Part shown: one piece after another, positions 1 through 12,210 of the stretch
How the letters are laid out: every line of letters starts with the position of its first letter
Numbering within the stretch: position 1 is the first letter of the stretch
Assembly (NCBI RefSeq): GCF_963678635.1
Contig: NC_087064.1
Location: forward strand, 6,548,411-6,612,410
Source of the DNA: Symsagittifera roscoffensis
Lineage: Eukaryota; Xenacoelomorpha; Acoela; Convolutidae
Length of the DNA: 64,000 bases
Reading direction: 5' to 3'
Notes under the pieces: generated by a model
Seen by the model: the letters and a program-made list of their open reading frames with translations, nothing else
Told to the model about the DNA's origin: nothing
Database searches by the model: none
Made by a program: the position numbers and the translations under genes

Positions 1-3000
1 CTAAAATGTTATTAGTCCGCTCTGCATTACTCTGTAATATTTAAGCAGTTATGAACTTTGATTCAATCGAGCAACATTTGCTAAGATTGTGATGTACTAC
101 TCATTAAGAAGAAGCCATTTAATGAATCTTATTCAAAAAACTTGTTTAGAAGGGGACGGACCTTTTAGCATGTGTGTCGATTAGCATGCCCTTAAAAAAT
201 TGCAGTTAGAAAGATCGCTAGTTCAATATTTTGCGAAACTCAATTATGTGCACGTTCATCGACTATTTAAGGAAGCGAGAGCGGCCCTATGATTTCCTTT
301 AAAAGTCGAATAATATTTAAAATTTCAAGCTATTTAAGAATAAATTGTGTTTCTTCTAAATGCATATCTGATCAAATGAAATATCACATGCTAAAAGGAC
401 GTATAAAAATGGCTACGCCTTCGCTTTTGCTGAGTGAAACTTGAAATTGAACTTCAAATATTTAAAATCGAACTAGAAATACTTTAAGTAAAAAATGAAA
501 TATTAAAATAAAATATTAGAAACTTTGAAACGAAACAGCATACCATTTTATTAAGTTTTATCATGAAAAATTATTTGCGCCAAGCTATCCAAATTGTGAT
601 CTTGCTCAGGACAAAAACGTGGCAAACATTCGGAAAAACTCAGAATCTAAATTTGATAATTTATTCCTCCATCGTTTAAATTAGTTTGCACTAGAAAAAC
701 CAACAACTATAATAAATAATAAATTGTTTTCAGGAACACAAATTTGTAGATTATTATAAGATATTGGTAAAAAAAATATATCATCTTGTGAAGCCTGAGA
801 GAAAGTCTTTTGACCAAATGGTCCGTTTTCAAACGTCTTTGAACTATCTTTTGGCATTAATTTTAATGCCAATTTGAATTTAAAAAATGTTGGATTCGTT
901 TTTGAATTTCTTCAACTATATTCCCCCTTTTGGAAAAGGGGGAGATTCGTTACTAGGTATAAATTTCTCATATGCTTAACCGTTCTTTGTTTTTTATCAG
1001 GTGGGGGGATATACTTAAATAGATCAATTTTTGACATAGGAAACTTGATACCACTTTCATTTGTACCAGGAGAGACCAAATAGTCCTTGACGATTTTGTC
1101 AAATTTGAAAATGTATAAGAAGTTTTGTGACGCATCATTATCTATAAATGTCAAAAGGTATAATTTTTGCAACGTGATGTTGCACATGCTTTAAGAATTT
1201 CCGTTCCGATCTATTTCTGTTTTTGTTATAACAAATAAAAATCTAAACAAGGGGAGCTGGTTGCTGGGCCAGTAGCACAGAAATTTTTGACCAAACGAAA
1301 AACACTACGAAAACGTTTTTTTTTAAACGGCGTCGTTTTTTGATCTGATCGTCAATTAATAAATCAATCTGATAAACAGCCTAAAAACCCATTATTGATA
1401 GCCAATTTGGTACATTATACATCTTATTTCTTCTTAAAACAAATGAAAAAGAATATCTTCTTTGTTTTTTTAAACTGTTTTCTCAAGAAGGCAATAAAAA
1501 AATTTGGTAAACTAAATTCATAGTAGTAAAATTAATTTTTCAAATTTTGACTTGATTTAAAAGACAATAATTCTCAGCTTTGTTCGCTTTATTCGCTCAA
1601 ATTTAGAAGGAAAATAAAAAAAATCGAATTCATTTTTCTCGAAATTAAATCTAACTTCGAAAAAAGTGCTTTCTACTCAATTTTACAAAATCTTAAAAAC
1701 AATATCAATGTAAATTTTCAAATTCAATTTTGAGAGAGCTTTAAATATAAAAAAGTCTGGGCCAGCAAACGCCAAAAATGATTCAGAGATGTATTATTTG
1801 AAATAGCTAAAAATACTAAAACCGACTTTTAAAAAATCATAAAATATCGTTTTCCTCTAGCTATAATTCAAAAGTGTAAACTGAATAATAAAATAGACCC
1901 TTGGTCACTGTAAAAACACTGATTTCTTTTCGAATTGACACAACTTTTTTGATACTTATATCAGGGTTTGGTGTTCATTTTATTTATTCCGCTCAAAAAA
2001 TTAACATTTCAACATCTTGAACTCAAACTGTTTGCTTCAATCTGGTTTGCTAGAAGTAGCAAATCAAAATTCAGTACCTCCTCAAAATGCTTTGTTCACA
2101 AATTTTTGTTGAATTATAAATCACCCGAATTGGCCTAAGCTGAAGAATGTTTGGTAAACTATTCAAACTTATTTCAAATACGCTTCAGAGATTAAGACAA
2201 ACAACAAAAAACAACTCTTGGGAAAAAAATTACGACCTTTGTATCTGATCAAAGTTCGGCCCTGTTAGAAGTCGGATTAAGAATAAAGTGATTGCATCTG
2301 TATTAATCAAATCAACATGTGCATAATCTTGTTGTTTTCAGCATTTATACAATGAACATTACAAAATTGCAAATTTACGAAATTTGGGCGGAATAAGTAA
2401 AAATACCTGGATTCGGAGTCACATCTAAAAAAGCTTTAGCCTGATACTACTGATGCTCTGCGAACTATGTGTAGCTATATGGAGAAACCCACCCTAACGT
2501 CTTAGTATTATTTGGGTTAAGGGATTAGTATTTGTATATAAATTTATGTTTCGACCGTGCTCGTTTTGTAATTTTACAATGCAAGTCTAACGTTTTGACT
2601 GCACTAGACGACCTTGACGATCAACCAATTGCTAGGTAAATAAGACGACAAGACATTAAGACGACAAGACATTAAGACAACAAATAAAAATGGTAACATG
2701 TAAAATGAGCAGTTCGGATTTAAGCGGTTTTAATTTCTCTGTAACCTAATGAAAAGAATTGCGTTAAGCGTTGTCTTTAAATTTCCACCAAAAACGGTTG
2801 TCGTCTTAAAGGCTGCCGCCTTATTCGCCGGTCACTCATCAATCAAGGTAAATGCTTATAATTGCTTTATACTAAATGCTTTTAAAATATAAGTTTTGAT
2901 AGTGAAAATTGATTTAGAAAAAACATCAGGTGTCACAACAAAACATGAGGCAGATTAATTACGCTTGAGAAAAGTTTTGAAAGGACCGATCGGCGCATAT

Positions 3001-4907
3001 TGATTAAGTTATTTACTGTATTTGCTTAAAATCAGTGTGCTTTAGGCCCCTCTCTCACTTTTGGTTTTTAGCGGTACCCCTTCATCGAACTTCCACCGAA
3101 TCTTCCATTTCTCCATTATTTTATTATCAAATTTTGAATGCAACAAAATTTTATTTTTGTTCTAATCCATTTCTGGTCAAAAACTTTACAAAATTATGTT
3201 TTTCTAGCCAAATTATCCAGTCATGGCGACGGGACTGAGGCCTTCGATCTTCTATCAATTGACATGCTCGCTAACCAGTAAGCCACAGAACACTTGTGGA
3301 TAACATAAGTCGAAGCAATCTTATCCAAACTAACACTTGGTTAGCTTCAAAACAATTATTGGATAAGAAAAAGAATTTCCGGTCAAAAAGCACAAAAACT
3401 TAAATTAGAGTATCTACCGAATTTTTCTATACACTTCAGAAGCTTTTGTGGGGTTTGGGGGACTTAAATATGCTAGAAATGATCTGCAAGTTACTTGAAA
3501 AGAATTTGAATTTTTTTTTGACAGTCCTTTTTGCTTACCTGTTCCATTGCTGAGTTCTCGGGCGTTCTTTCCCTCCGTCATTGTTATTAAATAATTAGTA
3601 TTTTTATTTCTAGAATTAATAAATTGAAATTGAAACTTTAATTGCGAAACTTAATAAATCATTTCAATTTATCTATAGAGGTGTTGAGAAATTCCAAGAG
3701 GAGTTTTGATGAAAGATTTGAAAATAGTAGTCACTTGGTATAAATGGTAAGAAACACGCCGAGTAATCAGTTGGACCATCTAAGCTAAAGACATACACAC
3801 GCTGCCTTGCCTAACAGAGTTTGAATCGTACATTCGTATCTTTAAGTGCAAATAAGCCCGTTGGTCAAACCTTCGCTTTATTTGCTCTGATGCGTATGTA
3901 TCTTTTTAATTAGAAGATTTGAAGTATTTATTAAGTTGATTCTGATTTTAAAAGGTTTTTTAGATTCACCGCCCTAAATGGAAAACAAATGAAAGATTGT
4001 TATAACTCAGCCACTATATGTTCAATATAAAATGCGAAAATGCTTTCTGCTGCTTTTAAAACTTTTTGAAATAAAAAAAGATGTCAACTTTTTAGGTGGA
4101 CTAATATTATTTTTCTAGGACAAAACTTGTTTACGATTGAGCTAAATATACTTTTTGGTTTAATTTTCCACACGTTTTATCGAAATTGGGCATCGTGCCC
4201 CTGCCATGTTTTCCCTGATGAGTCAGAAAATTGAGATTAATTTTGAATATGAAGATATTGGAAGAATTGTTTATGTGACACTATCGGATACTATCAGTTC
4301 TGAGAAAGAATCGAAAGAATTGGTTCTGAGAAAGTACCCAGGGTACCTAGCCAGGGAAAAACTTTAGCTTCCCGCCAGGAAATTAAAGAGTCCAGGGAAA
4401 TCCTGGACCTCCTGGCAAAAATTATCCAGGAATCCTGCAAAGATATCTAACTAACTTTTTTTGATGATTGTTGAAAAAAGTTATATTTTCATTCTCTAAT
4501 TCTCATAATAACAGATTGAAAATTAAATTCGAGACATCGGGGAGCTTTACTTTCAAAAAAGTTTTTAAAGCCAGGCCTGGACTCCTGCTAAAAAGTTTTC
4601 CAGATAATCCAGGAAATCCAGAAAAAACTAGGACTTTACAAAAAAACCCACATCAATTTAATTTGGTTTGAAATTAGTTTCGAACCAAAAACTCAAATCA
4701 AGCATTGAAACTCAACTTGTCATTTCTCAACGTTTTATCATTTCTAAAAGTTTTTTTGTTTGTTAATTTTTATACTCATGAAATCCCCAAAAAACTCCAG
4801 TAATACGCTTAACAAAGAACAAAGGAATTACTCCGCAACCAAGAGGGGTTTATACGCAAATGTTTACACGCAATAACTCCGGAAAAAATTGTTGGGACAA
4901 AATTTCT
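1..4907. other. AT-rich gene-free region
   Basis: I see no credible gene here. Reading frames are short and interrupted on both strands, and base composition is strongly AT-rich with many homopolymer runs. Two small patterns stand out: a 16-bp direct repeat near 2,650, and a patch at about 4,335-4,640 with many copies of CCAGG/CCTGG-type words, the trace of an old simple repeat or a decayed mobile element. It could hide introns or exons too short to see, but nothing supports one. Confidence 0.6.
2644..2675 (+). repeat. 16-bp direct repeat, two units
   Basis: The unit GACGACAAGACATTAA occurs twice in tandem and is followed by a partial third unit. No function is evident. Confidence 0.85.
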
Positions 4908-5044
4908 GAATAGTCACGTGCGACAGATCTTTAAAGTGGTTTTACAAATTCAAGCAGCCGGACGGTATGAGAGCCAGGTGGTTTTAAAAACTTAGAAAAA
5001 TCCAATTCGAAATTAAGCACGAGGTGGTTTGTTCCAATTGCCAC

Positions 5045-6016
5045 TGATGAAATGGTTAATCAAAAAAGAAAAAAAACCAAATTTTCGAGCAATATCTGGG
5101 AACAAGCAAAAAAATTCCTGATTTGAATTGCAAACAGTTCAAAAAGATGAAAACAAAATAAAAGAGGCCGGAGAAAAAGCACATGAGAGGCTTCTCAATG
5201 AAGTTGTGGAAAGTTTGGATTCTGTTCCAAAATTGCTGATTGAGAACGACCTAGTAAAAGGAAGAAAACGACAAAAAAACATTACCTCGAATGTCAAATT
5301 GTAGTGACTCCGATATTTACGGAGAAAATGATCGTTTTTTTACACTATTCTTGTGGAAGTTTTGGCTGCCAAAAAAGTTTTAAAGCAAAACCGAAAAAGT
5401 TTTTTTTGCAGCCTGGAATGCGCATGTATTTTATAGATTGGGTTTGTAGCTGTAAAAACATTTTAGCCAAAAAATCTAGCCAAAAACTTTTGGCGGGTAA
5501 TTTTGGATACCATGGTATTGTCATGGGAATCAGAAAATTTACAGTAAAAACTTTTTCATGGAGATCAATTCTAGAAGTGCTAGAAAGCGGCACCCTCGAA
5601 AAACCATGAAACAAAGACAGTAGCAAAATCTTTGTTAATTGGCTATATTTTACGTTTGGCTGCCCAGCAAATCTGCACAGACTAAGAATCAAAGTTTACG
5701 TCATTCCGGTTCAAAAACTTGTTTTTCGAACTGGGAATCGATAGAACTAGCACAACTCATATCATCCTCAGGAAATTTAGTTGTGAAAATCACCAACAGA
5801 AGAAGCGAAAAAACCTTGTCTGAACATGTGGTTGAAAACCACAATAATCGTACCAATTATTTTCAAACAGTTATGATGTCGTATAGATCTTCAATGCATG
5901 CAGTGACAAAAAACAGCCCATATTACTTGATCTTTGGTCGCCCTGGCTCTTTGCCAATCAATTGCATGCATGAAAAACTAAAAATTAAGTCTTCGCAAAG
6001 ACAGGACACTTTGTGA
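5045..6016 (+). pseudogene. Ty3/gypsy integrase remnant, copy 1
   Basis: A decayed fragment of a Ty3/gypsy pol gene spread over all three forward frames. In order it shows: the RNase H-integrase linker; a region resembling the HHCC zinc-binding domain around 5,340-5,480 (an H-x-GxFG-type start, a PGM motif and a C-x2-C-like end, now CSCKN); a core piece near 5,650-5,780 that reads across frames as the GCPxxLHxDQxSxFTS-like block; and a C-terminal core piece at 5,810-5,990 (NYFQTVMMSYRSSMHAVTKN, then a YYLIFGRPG-like block), which in gypsy integrases ends the catalytic core. Several stops and frameshifts break it. It cannot make an active enzyme. Confidence 0.75.
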
Positions 6017-8870
6017 GGATCATCAAGCCATTAACCGTTGCGCGATACGATGGATGTCGCAAAAGAACTAAGTACAGCGTTAACGACAAAAAAAACTACT
6101 TTTAAACCCTACTCTTTGCATGTGACAGTTTTAGTTGTTCTATAATGGACCACGCATAATCAAACAGATTGTAAACAATCTAAGCTGTGTGATTGAAGAC
6201 AAAAAAAATATAGGAAACAGAAAAAATTTCATTATTATAGGTTAAAGGCCATCCAAGAACGAACAAATTAATTGCTCAAGAAGAAGATGGTGATAAAAAC
6301 TGCGCCAAAAAAAATACATTAAAAGACACAGCGGAACAAGAAAACAATGCCAGCCCAAAAGTAGAATCTTCTAGTCTTTCTACCCCTGAGCTAGAAGCAG
6401 CAAACTCGGAAAAGATAACTTCCGATCTGTTCAGTACCCCATCAGAGATATTGGATATAGGAGAACCAATTGTTGCAACATCATCTGCAAAGGATCAACG
6501 TTCTAGACACACCGAAAAATCAAGTAGAAAACTAGAAATGAAAAATGAAACATCTTCCAAATTACCAAAAAAAGAAAAAGCAAAAACAATTTTAAAATCT
6601 ACAGCAGCTAATTTTGTAAGCTTCGCCAAATTAAAAAGAGACGTAATCAAGGAGAAAGTTCAGAAAATAATTGTTGTATAAAGGACCTAATCTTTATTCT
6701 TGTTTTCTTGTAGTCAAACTACTTGTGAGAACACAAAACATATGAACTTTAGTAGCATATGTTTTTGAAAACGTGATTAAGATTGAGATAGTATCATTGA
6801 ATAACGACAGCCATTGCAGAAAGGAAGACTGAAGCGCTCAAAAACAAGAAGCTACTGTTCAAATCGGTAGCAAAAGAACTGACTACAACTTATTGCATGT
6901 GCCTGACGTCATATTCGAAGACGTTGCTGGAGAAAGCAGCTGTTGGGATAATGTAACGAATCTGCTTGAATATTCCAAACTTTGTCCTAGTTTTTATCCA
7001 CTCAGCGAATCAGATTGTGCCACATTATAAGACAAAAAAGGTAAAAACACAAGTTTTTGGAAACGAGGTTGTTGTTATACCGCTGGAGAAAGTAGATAGT
7101 ATCTTAGTATCAGAGGCTTTGGAGAGTTTTAGTGTAAATTTATCGAAAAAATTACCAAAAAAAATTGTAGAGATGTCAAAACTGTATATCCTATAGAGTG
7201 CATTTCCCCGCACTAATCGAATAATAAGGGATAAGTTCTAATTAATGGTGAAGAAACCATTGAAATCTTGTATGCACAAGTAGGAATCGCAATATTAATT
7301 TGTGTAGTTTGTTGATTTTTGAGGACCCAATAGGAATACCATAAGTGAAGAAATGGAGGAACAGTAACATCGAATTTGATTCGGTAGCGTACATGCATGA
7401 TGTTGAAACACTTGGAGAACCAGTTGGCAAGTTTTCAAAACAAACTTAGTGCTTTTCTCTTTTCAACAAAAAAATTTTGATTAACTACGAGGGCAAATTG
7501 AAGTGTGTGGGAGAAAAGGTCATTGCAGTGGAAGTCTTAAATGATCAAACCATATTGCAGGCTCTACTGGTAAACAAAACAGTCATCGCTTAAATGCATT
7601 CACGTCTGGCTTTTCAGCAGTTGTTAGGGATTAACCGCTAAAATGGATTAACCGCTAAAAATGTAATACAGAGTCACTTAGTTACGTTTTTCACGAAGAA
7701 ATAAAAAAAATGAAAAAATACTTCAATGTTTGGAAAAGCACGGTTGTGATATAGATGATTTTGCATAGCATTTAGCAAAAGAAACCAAAGTGAGGAAAAC
7801 TTGCCCCTGGATGATTACTTCAAAAAAGCGGGAGATATCTTGTACATACATCGAAAGGCAAAAAAAAGGTCAAATTCGCAGACATATCTTTTTGCACAGA
7901 ATAATTAACTGTTGAAGTCACAAGTGCAAGCAGTGATTCGCACATAAGGTTTTGGGACCCAATCAGTAGAGTAAACTATCGCAACTATGCTCTCAGTGTT
8001 CGTAATAGAATCTACTCTTGTGGGTTTGAATTAGATAAATGGAAGTACGCAAAACATACTGAAATTGATTCCAATAGATTAAGAAAAACGGAAAAAATAT
8101 GCAATTTTTTTTAACTCTAAGGTATTTTCACTGATAAAAAATTAAGAGATGGCCAGCTTTCACAACTTATGAAACACAGTAGGAAGACAACAACAGGACG
8201 AGAAGTCTTCCCTGGACAAAACGGGGAATACTCTCATGATTGATTGGGTTATTTGGGAAAAATTTTCATCATACAGCTGGTACTATTTTCCTTCCTTTGT
8301 AGAAATGAAAATACACATGCTTCGGTTATTGGGAAAAGCTAGAGAAATTGAATTCATAAAGCTACCAGCCAGTCTTCATTGTAATGATTTTGGAGTGGTT
8401 TTGCGTATAATTTTTTTTTTATGAAAGACAAAGCAAACAATATTCCAGCCATTAAATTGATTGGAGGAAAACAATTTTTTTGGCGTTTGAAAAAAATAAC
8501 AGAGAAAGAAGTGAGAAAACGTTTTTGTTAATGGAAAATAATGTGCTATGTACGGGACATTAGGACCATGCAATTTAAAATCAGAAGGTAAATCACGTAA
8601 GTTTAGACTATTTGGAGAGTTCGAGACAAGTTTATACAAGTTTGAGTGCAGTTAGGGCATAAGAACAATACAAAAACACAATGTTATCTGTGGAGATGAA
8701 AAAATTGGAATACACATCGTAATCTATTAGATTAAGAGAAAAAAGTAGGGTTTTATGAAATCGAAAAGAGTCTGTGGTGTGGGAGATTGTATGAATTTTA
8801 TACACCCTGAGGTAGTTACCTTTATTTAGATAAAATTGGTTTGATTTATAAAGCACTTACGGGTAGGTTT
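6017..8870 (+). other. Unexplained former coding region after gypsy integrase, copy 1
   Basis: This stretch follows the integrase remnant and is repeated in the second unit. The first part (to about 6,680) reads as a lysine/serine-rich tail that may be the end of pol. Beyond it, short open pieces exist in several frames, for example 6,900-7,020 and 7,950-8,100 with scattered cysteines and tryptophans, and 7,270-7,310 with a run of hydrophobic residues (VGIAILICVVC). Position after pol and a membrane-like segment would suit a decayed env-like gene, but I recognise no family motif and frameshifts are too many to be sure. A 16-bp direct repeat (GGATTAACCGCTAAAA) lies near 7,630. Confidence 0.35.
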
Positions 8871-9194
8871 GGTTTTTTTAGTTGTCTCTGATTGGTTTTG
8901 GCAGATTGATAGTTATACTTATTGTCCCGGGTTTACCCGTTTTCCAATTAAATATCGCTAAAAACAGCCGAGCAAGACTACAGATCTTCTGAGCTGCTTT
9001 GTTTATTTAGGCTTTTCCAAAATTTATTCATTTCTTTTTCACGCAGTTTATTGTAATTAAGTCATCATTTGCAATCTTCTTATGATGCAGTTGCTTTCCA
9101 GCTATTGCGAAGAATTCCTTTTGGTCCGCCTCATAACCCAAGGCAACTAAGCACACTGAGTGATCGCATTTCAGAAATTTAAACTCAATCAGCT
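8871..9194. other. AT-rich spacer upstream of BEL/Pao gag
   Basis: No reading frame of note. It is repeated at about 14,850-15,170. By position it could hold the leader or part of the LTR of the BEL/Pao element, but I could not find a matching second LTR. Confidence 0.3.
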
Positions 9195-9960
9195 ATGGAG
9201 AAGCTTGAGCGAGCTCATAGAATCTGTCTGCAAACACAGGAACGCAAATTTCTAAATTCAGCGACCGACATTGGTGCTAGCCTTAATTGTAAAAGAGACA
9301 ATTTGAGCAATGAAAAAACCGAGTTTGAGCGTTGCTTGGTTCAACTTTTATTTCCTGATCACGAGCTGCTTGACGCTATCAAGATTTTGATCATTGTCAA
9401 AAAACACAAAAGGCTGCTCGCAAACTCAACCAGCCGCAAAAAGAACGATAGCCGCATCAAGTCAGCCTATCTACGCTGTTGCACCTACGCAGATCGAACT
9501 TACAAGGTTTGCACCCAGATTGCTGCGGATCAGTCTGCCTAGCTTCAAGGGCACTTTCACTGCCTGGCTAAGCTTCATTGACTAATTTTGATCAATTTTT
9601 CATGACATTGACAAGATGTCACAGATTCAGAAATTGGTGCATCTGAAGAGTTTCTTGACAAGCTATGCTTCTAAGCTCATCATAAACGTGGAGAGCCAAG
9701 AAGCAACTACGAGTTAGCGCTTCCAATGCTAGAGCAGTGATACAGAAACGATCGATTCATCATTCGAAAGCTTTTGTCACGAATTCAAGGCACTCGGATT
9801 GTCAGTAGAAAACGATTTGTGGCTTTCCCTTCTCTTCGAGAATCCCGTTTCTGAATCTCAGAATGCATGGGAAGCTGCTAACGATGGGAATGAAGCTCTT
9901 GACTTCAATCGAGTCATGGTAATCTTGGAAGACAGAGTCAGATCTTTAGAGTTCTAGATG
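9195..9960 (+). pseudogene. BEL/Pao gag remnant
   Basis: The frame opening at 9,195 gives about 115 residues rich in charged and cysteine residues. After frameshifts, the part at about 9,740-9,955 reads as a typical BEL/Pao gag block: a SFCHEFKALGLSV-like segment, an LLFENPVSESQNAWE segment and a terminal LDFNRVMVILEDRVRSLE helix that recalls the helix ending the gag core in Pao elements. A stop follows directly. The gene is broken and the copy in the second repeat unit is deleted. In family context it would be the capsid precursor of a BEL/Pao retrotransposon. Confidence 0.6.
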
Positions 9961-10021
9961 TGGTTGAAGGATCTTATACCAGATCCCATAAACCTGAGCG
10001 TGAGCAGCAGATATTCTCAAC

Positions 10022-11131
10022 AGAAATTTATTGATCTCATAAGATTATATGCTCTAACACAGTGTGAACTTCAAACCAGCCAAAACGACATCCAATATGG
10101 CAGTGTGCGCAATACAGATCGCTGACATCATCAGAATGAAAAAATTTCCTGACCAGCTATAGAATCTGCTCCAGTTGTTTTTCTGCCAGTCACGGAATCC
10201 AGCAATGTCTTTCAACGTCGCTGTGTCAGTCATGTCAACAATAGAAGCTGGAATTATCACAATTCATGCAAGGACAAACGTCCAAGTTTGATCTTAGAAC
10301 GGTCGAGTTCATCACTTGAGGGCGCTTGTTGACAATTGCGCTCAGACGAGCCTAATCACCCTTTACAGACCATTCATCGGCTTGGCAACAAACAAACAGA
10401 AGCTCCAGACCGCATAATTGGAGTGAACCAGAAGAATGTTATGTCTACCCATGGTGGAATGAACTTCATTTCTAACAAAATCTAGTAAAAATTTCAAAGT
10501 TTTATGTGTGGTGTTGGAAATCATCATTGATCACCAACATCCAAATAGACAACTCGCACCCACAAACCTACGGAACTTCAGCAACTACAACAGATCCAGC
10601 TTTCGACAAGCCTAGCACAATTGATCTCCTGCTCAGACAATCCGTCTACACACACATTTTGAAGTCACGGAACGTCAAGAAAAAAACTATACTGCTAACC
10701 GACACGGTCCTTGGTTCGATAGTATCAGATGCCGCTGATACTGATCATAGAATCACAAAACGAAGACACTCACCACAATTTAGAATCAAGTTGCTTGACA
10801 GCCAGTCAATCATATTTGACAGTTTCTGGGAAATTGAAGATATTCTTTCATCTCCAGAATCTCAACACTCTTCCAACGAGATTGAGTGTATCTGACATTT
10901 CGATCGAACTACAACGTATGGCTCAGATGGACAAGCTATGTTGAGATTGCCTATCAACAAATCACAAATCTCGAACAAAATCAGCCATAAGTGGTTGCCC
11001 GATATTGGTAATTGAGCACACAAAGGTTTTCGGCAGTTCCTTTCCAATAAAAAAAGCTCCGACAGAATCGCGAAGTCAAAACCACTATAACGACTGATGT
11101 CAAGAGAGGATTGAAACTGATCATATCGCGG
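10022..11131 (+). pseudogene. BEL/Pao protease-to-RT linker remnant, copy 1
   Basis: The clearest part is the open stretch at 10,590-10,893. It contains the DPAFDKPSTIDLLLRQSVY block and a TVLGSIVS block, the conserved region between protease and reverse transcriptase in BEL/Pao pol, followed by the FWEIEDI motif that opens the RT-proximal region. Downstream, in shifted frames, come an HFDRTTTYGSDGQAMLRLP-like block and an arginine-rich segment, again as in Pao elements. Protease upstream is too decayed to place. The piece ends where the second duplication unit begins. Confidence 0.7.
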
Positions 11132-11269
11132 AATAGTCACGTGCGACAGATCTTTAAAGTGGTTTTACAAATTCAAGCAGCCGGACGGTATGATAGCCAG
11201 GTGGTTTTAAAAACTTAGAAAAATCCAATTCGAAATCAAGCACGAGTCGGTTCGTTCCAACTGCCACTG

Positions 11270-12210
11270 ATGAAATGGTTAATCAAATAAGAAAAACAAC
11301 AAACTTTTCGAGCAATATCTGGGAACAAGCAAACAAAATTCCTGATTTGAATTGCAAACAGTTCAAAAAGATGAAAACAAAACAAAAGAGGTCGGAGAAA
11401 AAACACATGAGAGGCTCCTCAATGAAGTTGTGGAAAATTTGGATTCCGTTCAAAAACTGCTAATTGAGAACGAACTAGTAAAAGGAAGAAAACAACAAAA
11501 AAACATTACCTCGAATGTCAAATTGTAGTGACTCCGACATTTACGGAGAAAATGATCGTTTTTTTTACACTATTCTTGTGGAAATTTTGGCTGCGAAAAA
11601 AGTTTTAAAGCAAAACCAAGAAAGTTTTTTTGCAGCCTGGAATGCGCATGCATTTTATAGATTGGGTTTGTAGCTGTAAAAAAATTTTAGCCAAAAAATC
11701 TATCCAAAAACTTTTGGCGGGTAATTTTGGATACCATGGGATTGTCACGGGAATCAGAAAATTTACAGTAAAATCGTTTTCATGGAGATCGATTCTAGGA
11801 GTGCTAGAAAGCGGCACCCTCACAAAACCATGAAACAAAGACAGTAGCGAAATCTTTGTTAAATGGCTATATTTTACGTTTGGCTGCCCAGCAAATCTGC
11901 ACAGACTGAGAATCAAAGTTTACGTCATACTGGTTCAAAAACTTGTGTTTCGAACTGGGAATCGATAAAACTAGCACAACTCATATCATCCTCAGGAAAT
12001 TTAGTTGTGAAAATCACCAACAGAAGAAGCGAAAAAACCTTGTCTGAACATGTGGTTGAAAACCACAATAATCGTACCAATTATTTTCAAACAGTTATGA
12101 TGTCGTATAGATCTTCAATGCATGCAGTGACAAAATACAGCCCATATTACTGAATTTTTGGTCGCCCTGGCTCTTTTCCGATCAATTGCATGCATGAAAA
12201 ACTAAAGATT
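11270..12210 (+). pseudogene. Ty3/gypsy integrase remnant, copy 2
   Basis: Duplicate of the remnant at 5,045-6,016 and broken in the same way, so most lesions precede the duplication. This copy keeps the linker better: 11,275-11,460 reads as a charged helix preceding the zinc-binding region. The core block at 11,863-12,150 again ends in the NHAVTK-type segment. One extra stop appears where copy 1 reads LIFG (about 12,152). Confidence 0.75.

Larger units (their letters stand above)
4908..11131 (+). repeat. 6.2-kb tandem duplication, unit 1
   Basis: The sequence from GAATAGTCACGTGCGACAG at about 4,908 recurs from about 11,132, and the two stretches stay alignable across the gypsy integrase remnant, the unexplained 2.8 kb and the BEL/Pao piece. 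The offset is about 6,224 bp at the left end and falls to about 5,970 through small deletions in unit 2. Unit 1 keeps about 830 bp of BEL/Pao gag (about 9,190-10,020) that unit 2 lacks. The unit boundary at 11,131 joins BEL/Pao sequence directly to gypsy sequence, as expected of a segmental tandem duplication of already rearranged DNA. Confidence 0.85.

Noticed and set aside
4214-4236. Hammerhead ribozyme core (CTGATGAG ... GAAA)
   Set aside because: The two core words are separated by only three bases, so stem II cannot form, and no flanking stems I or III were found.
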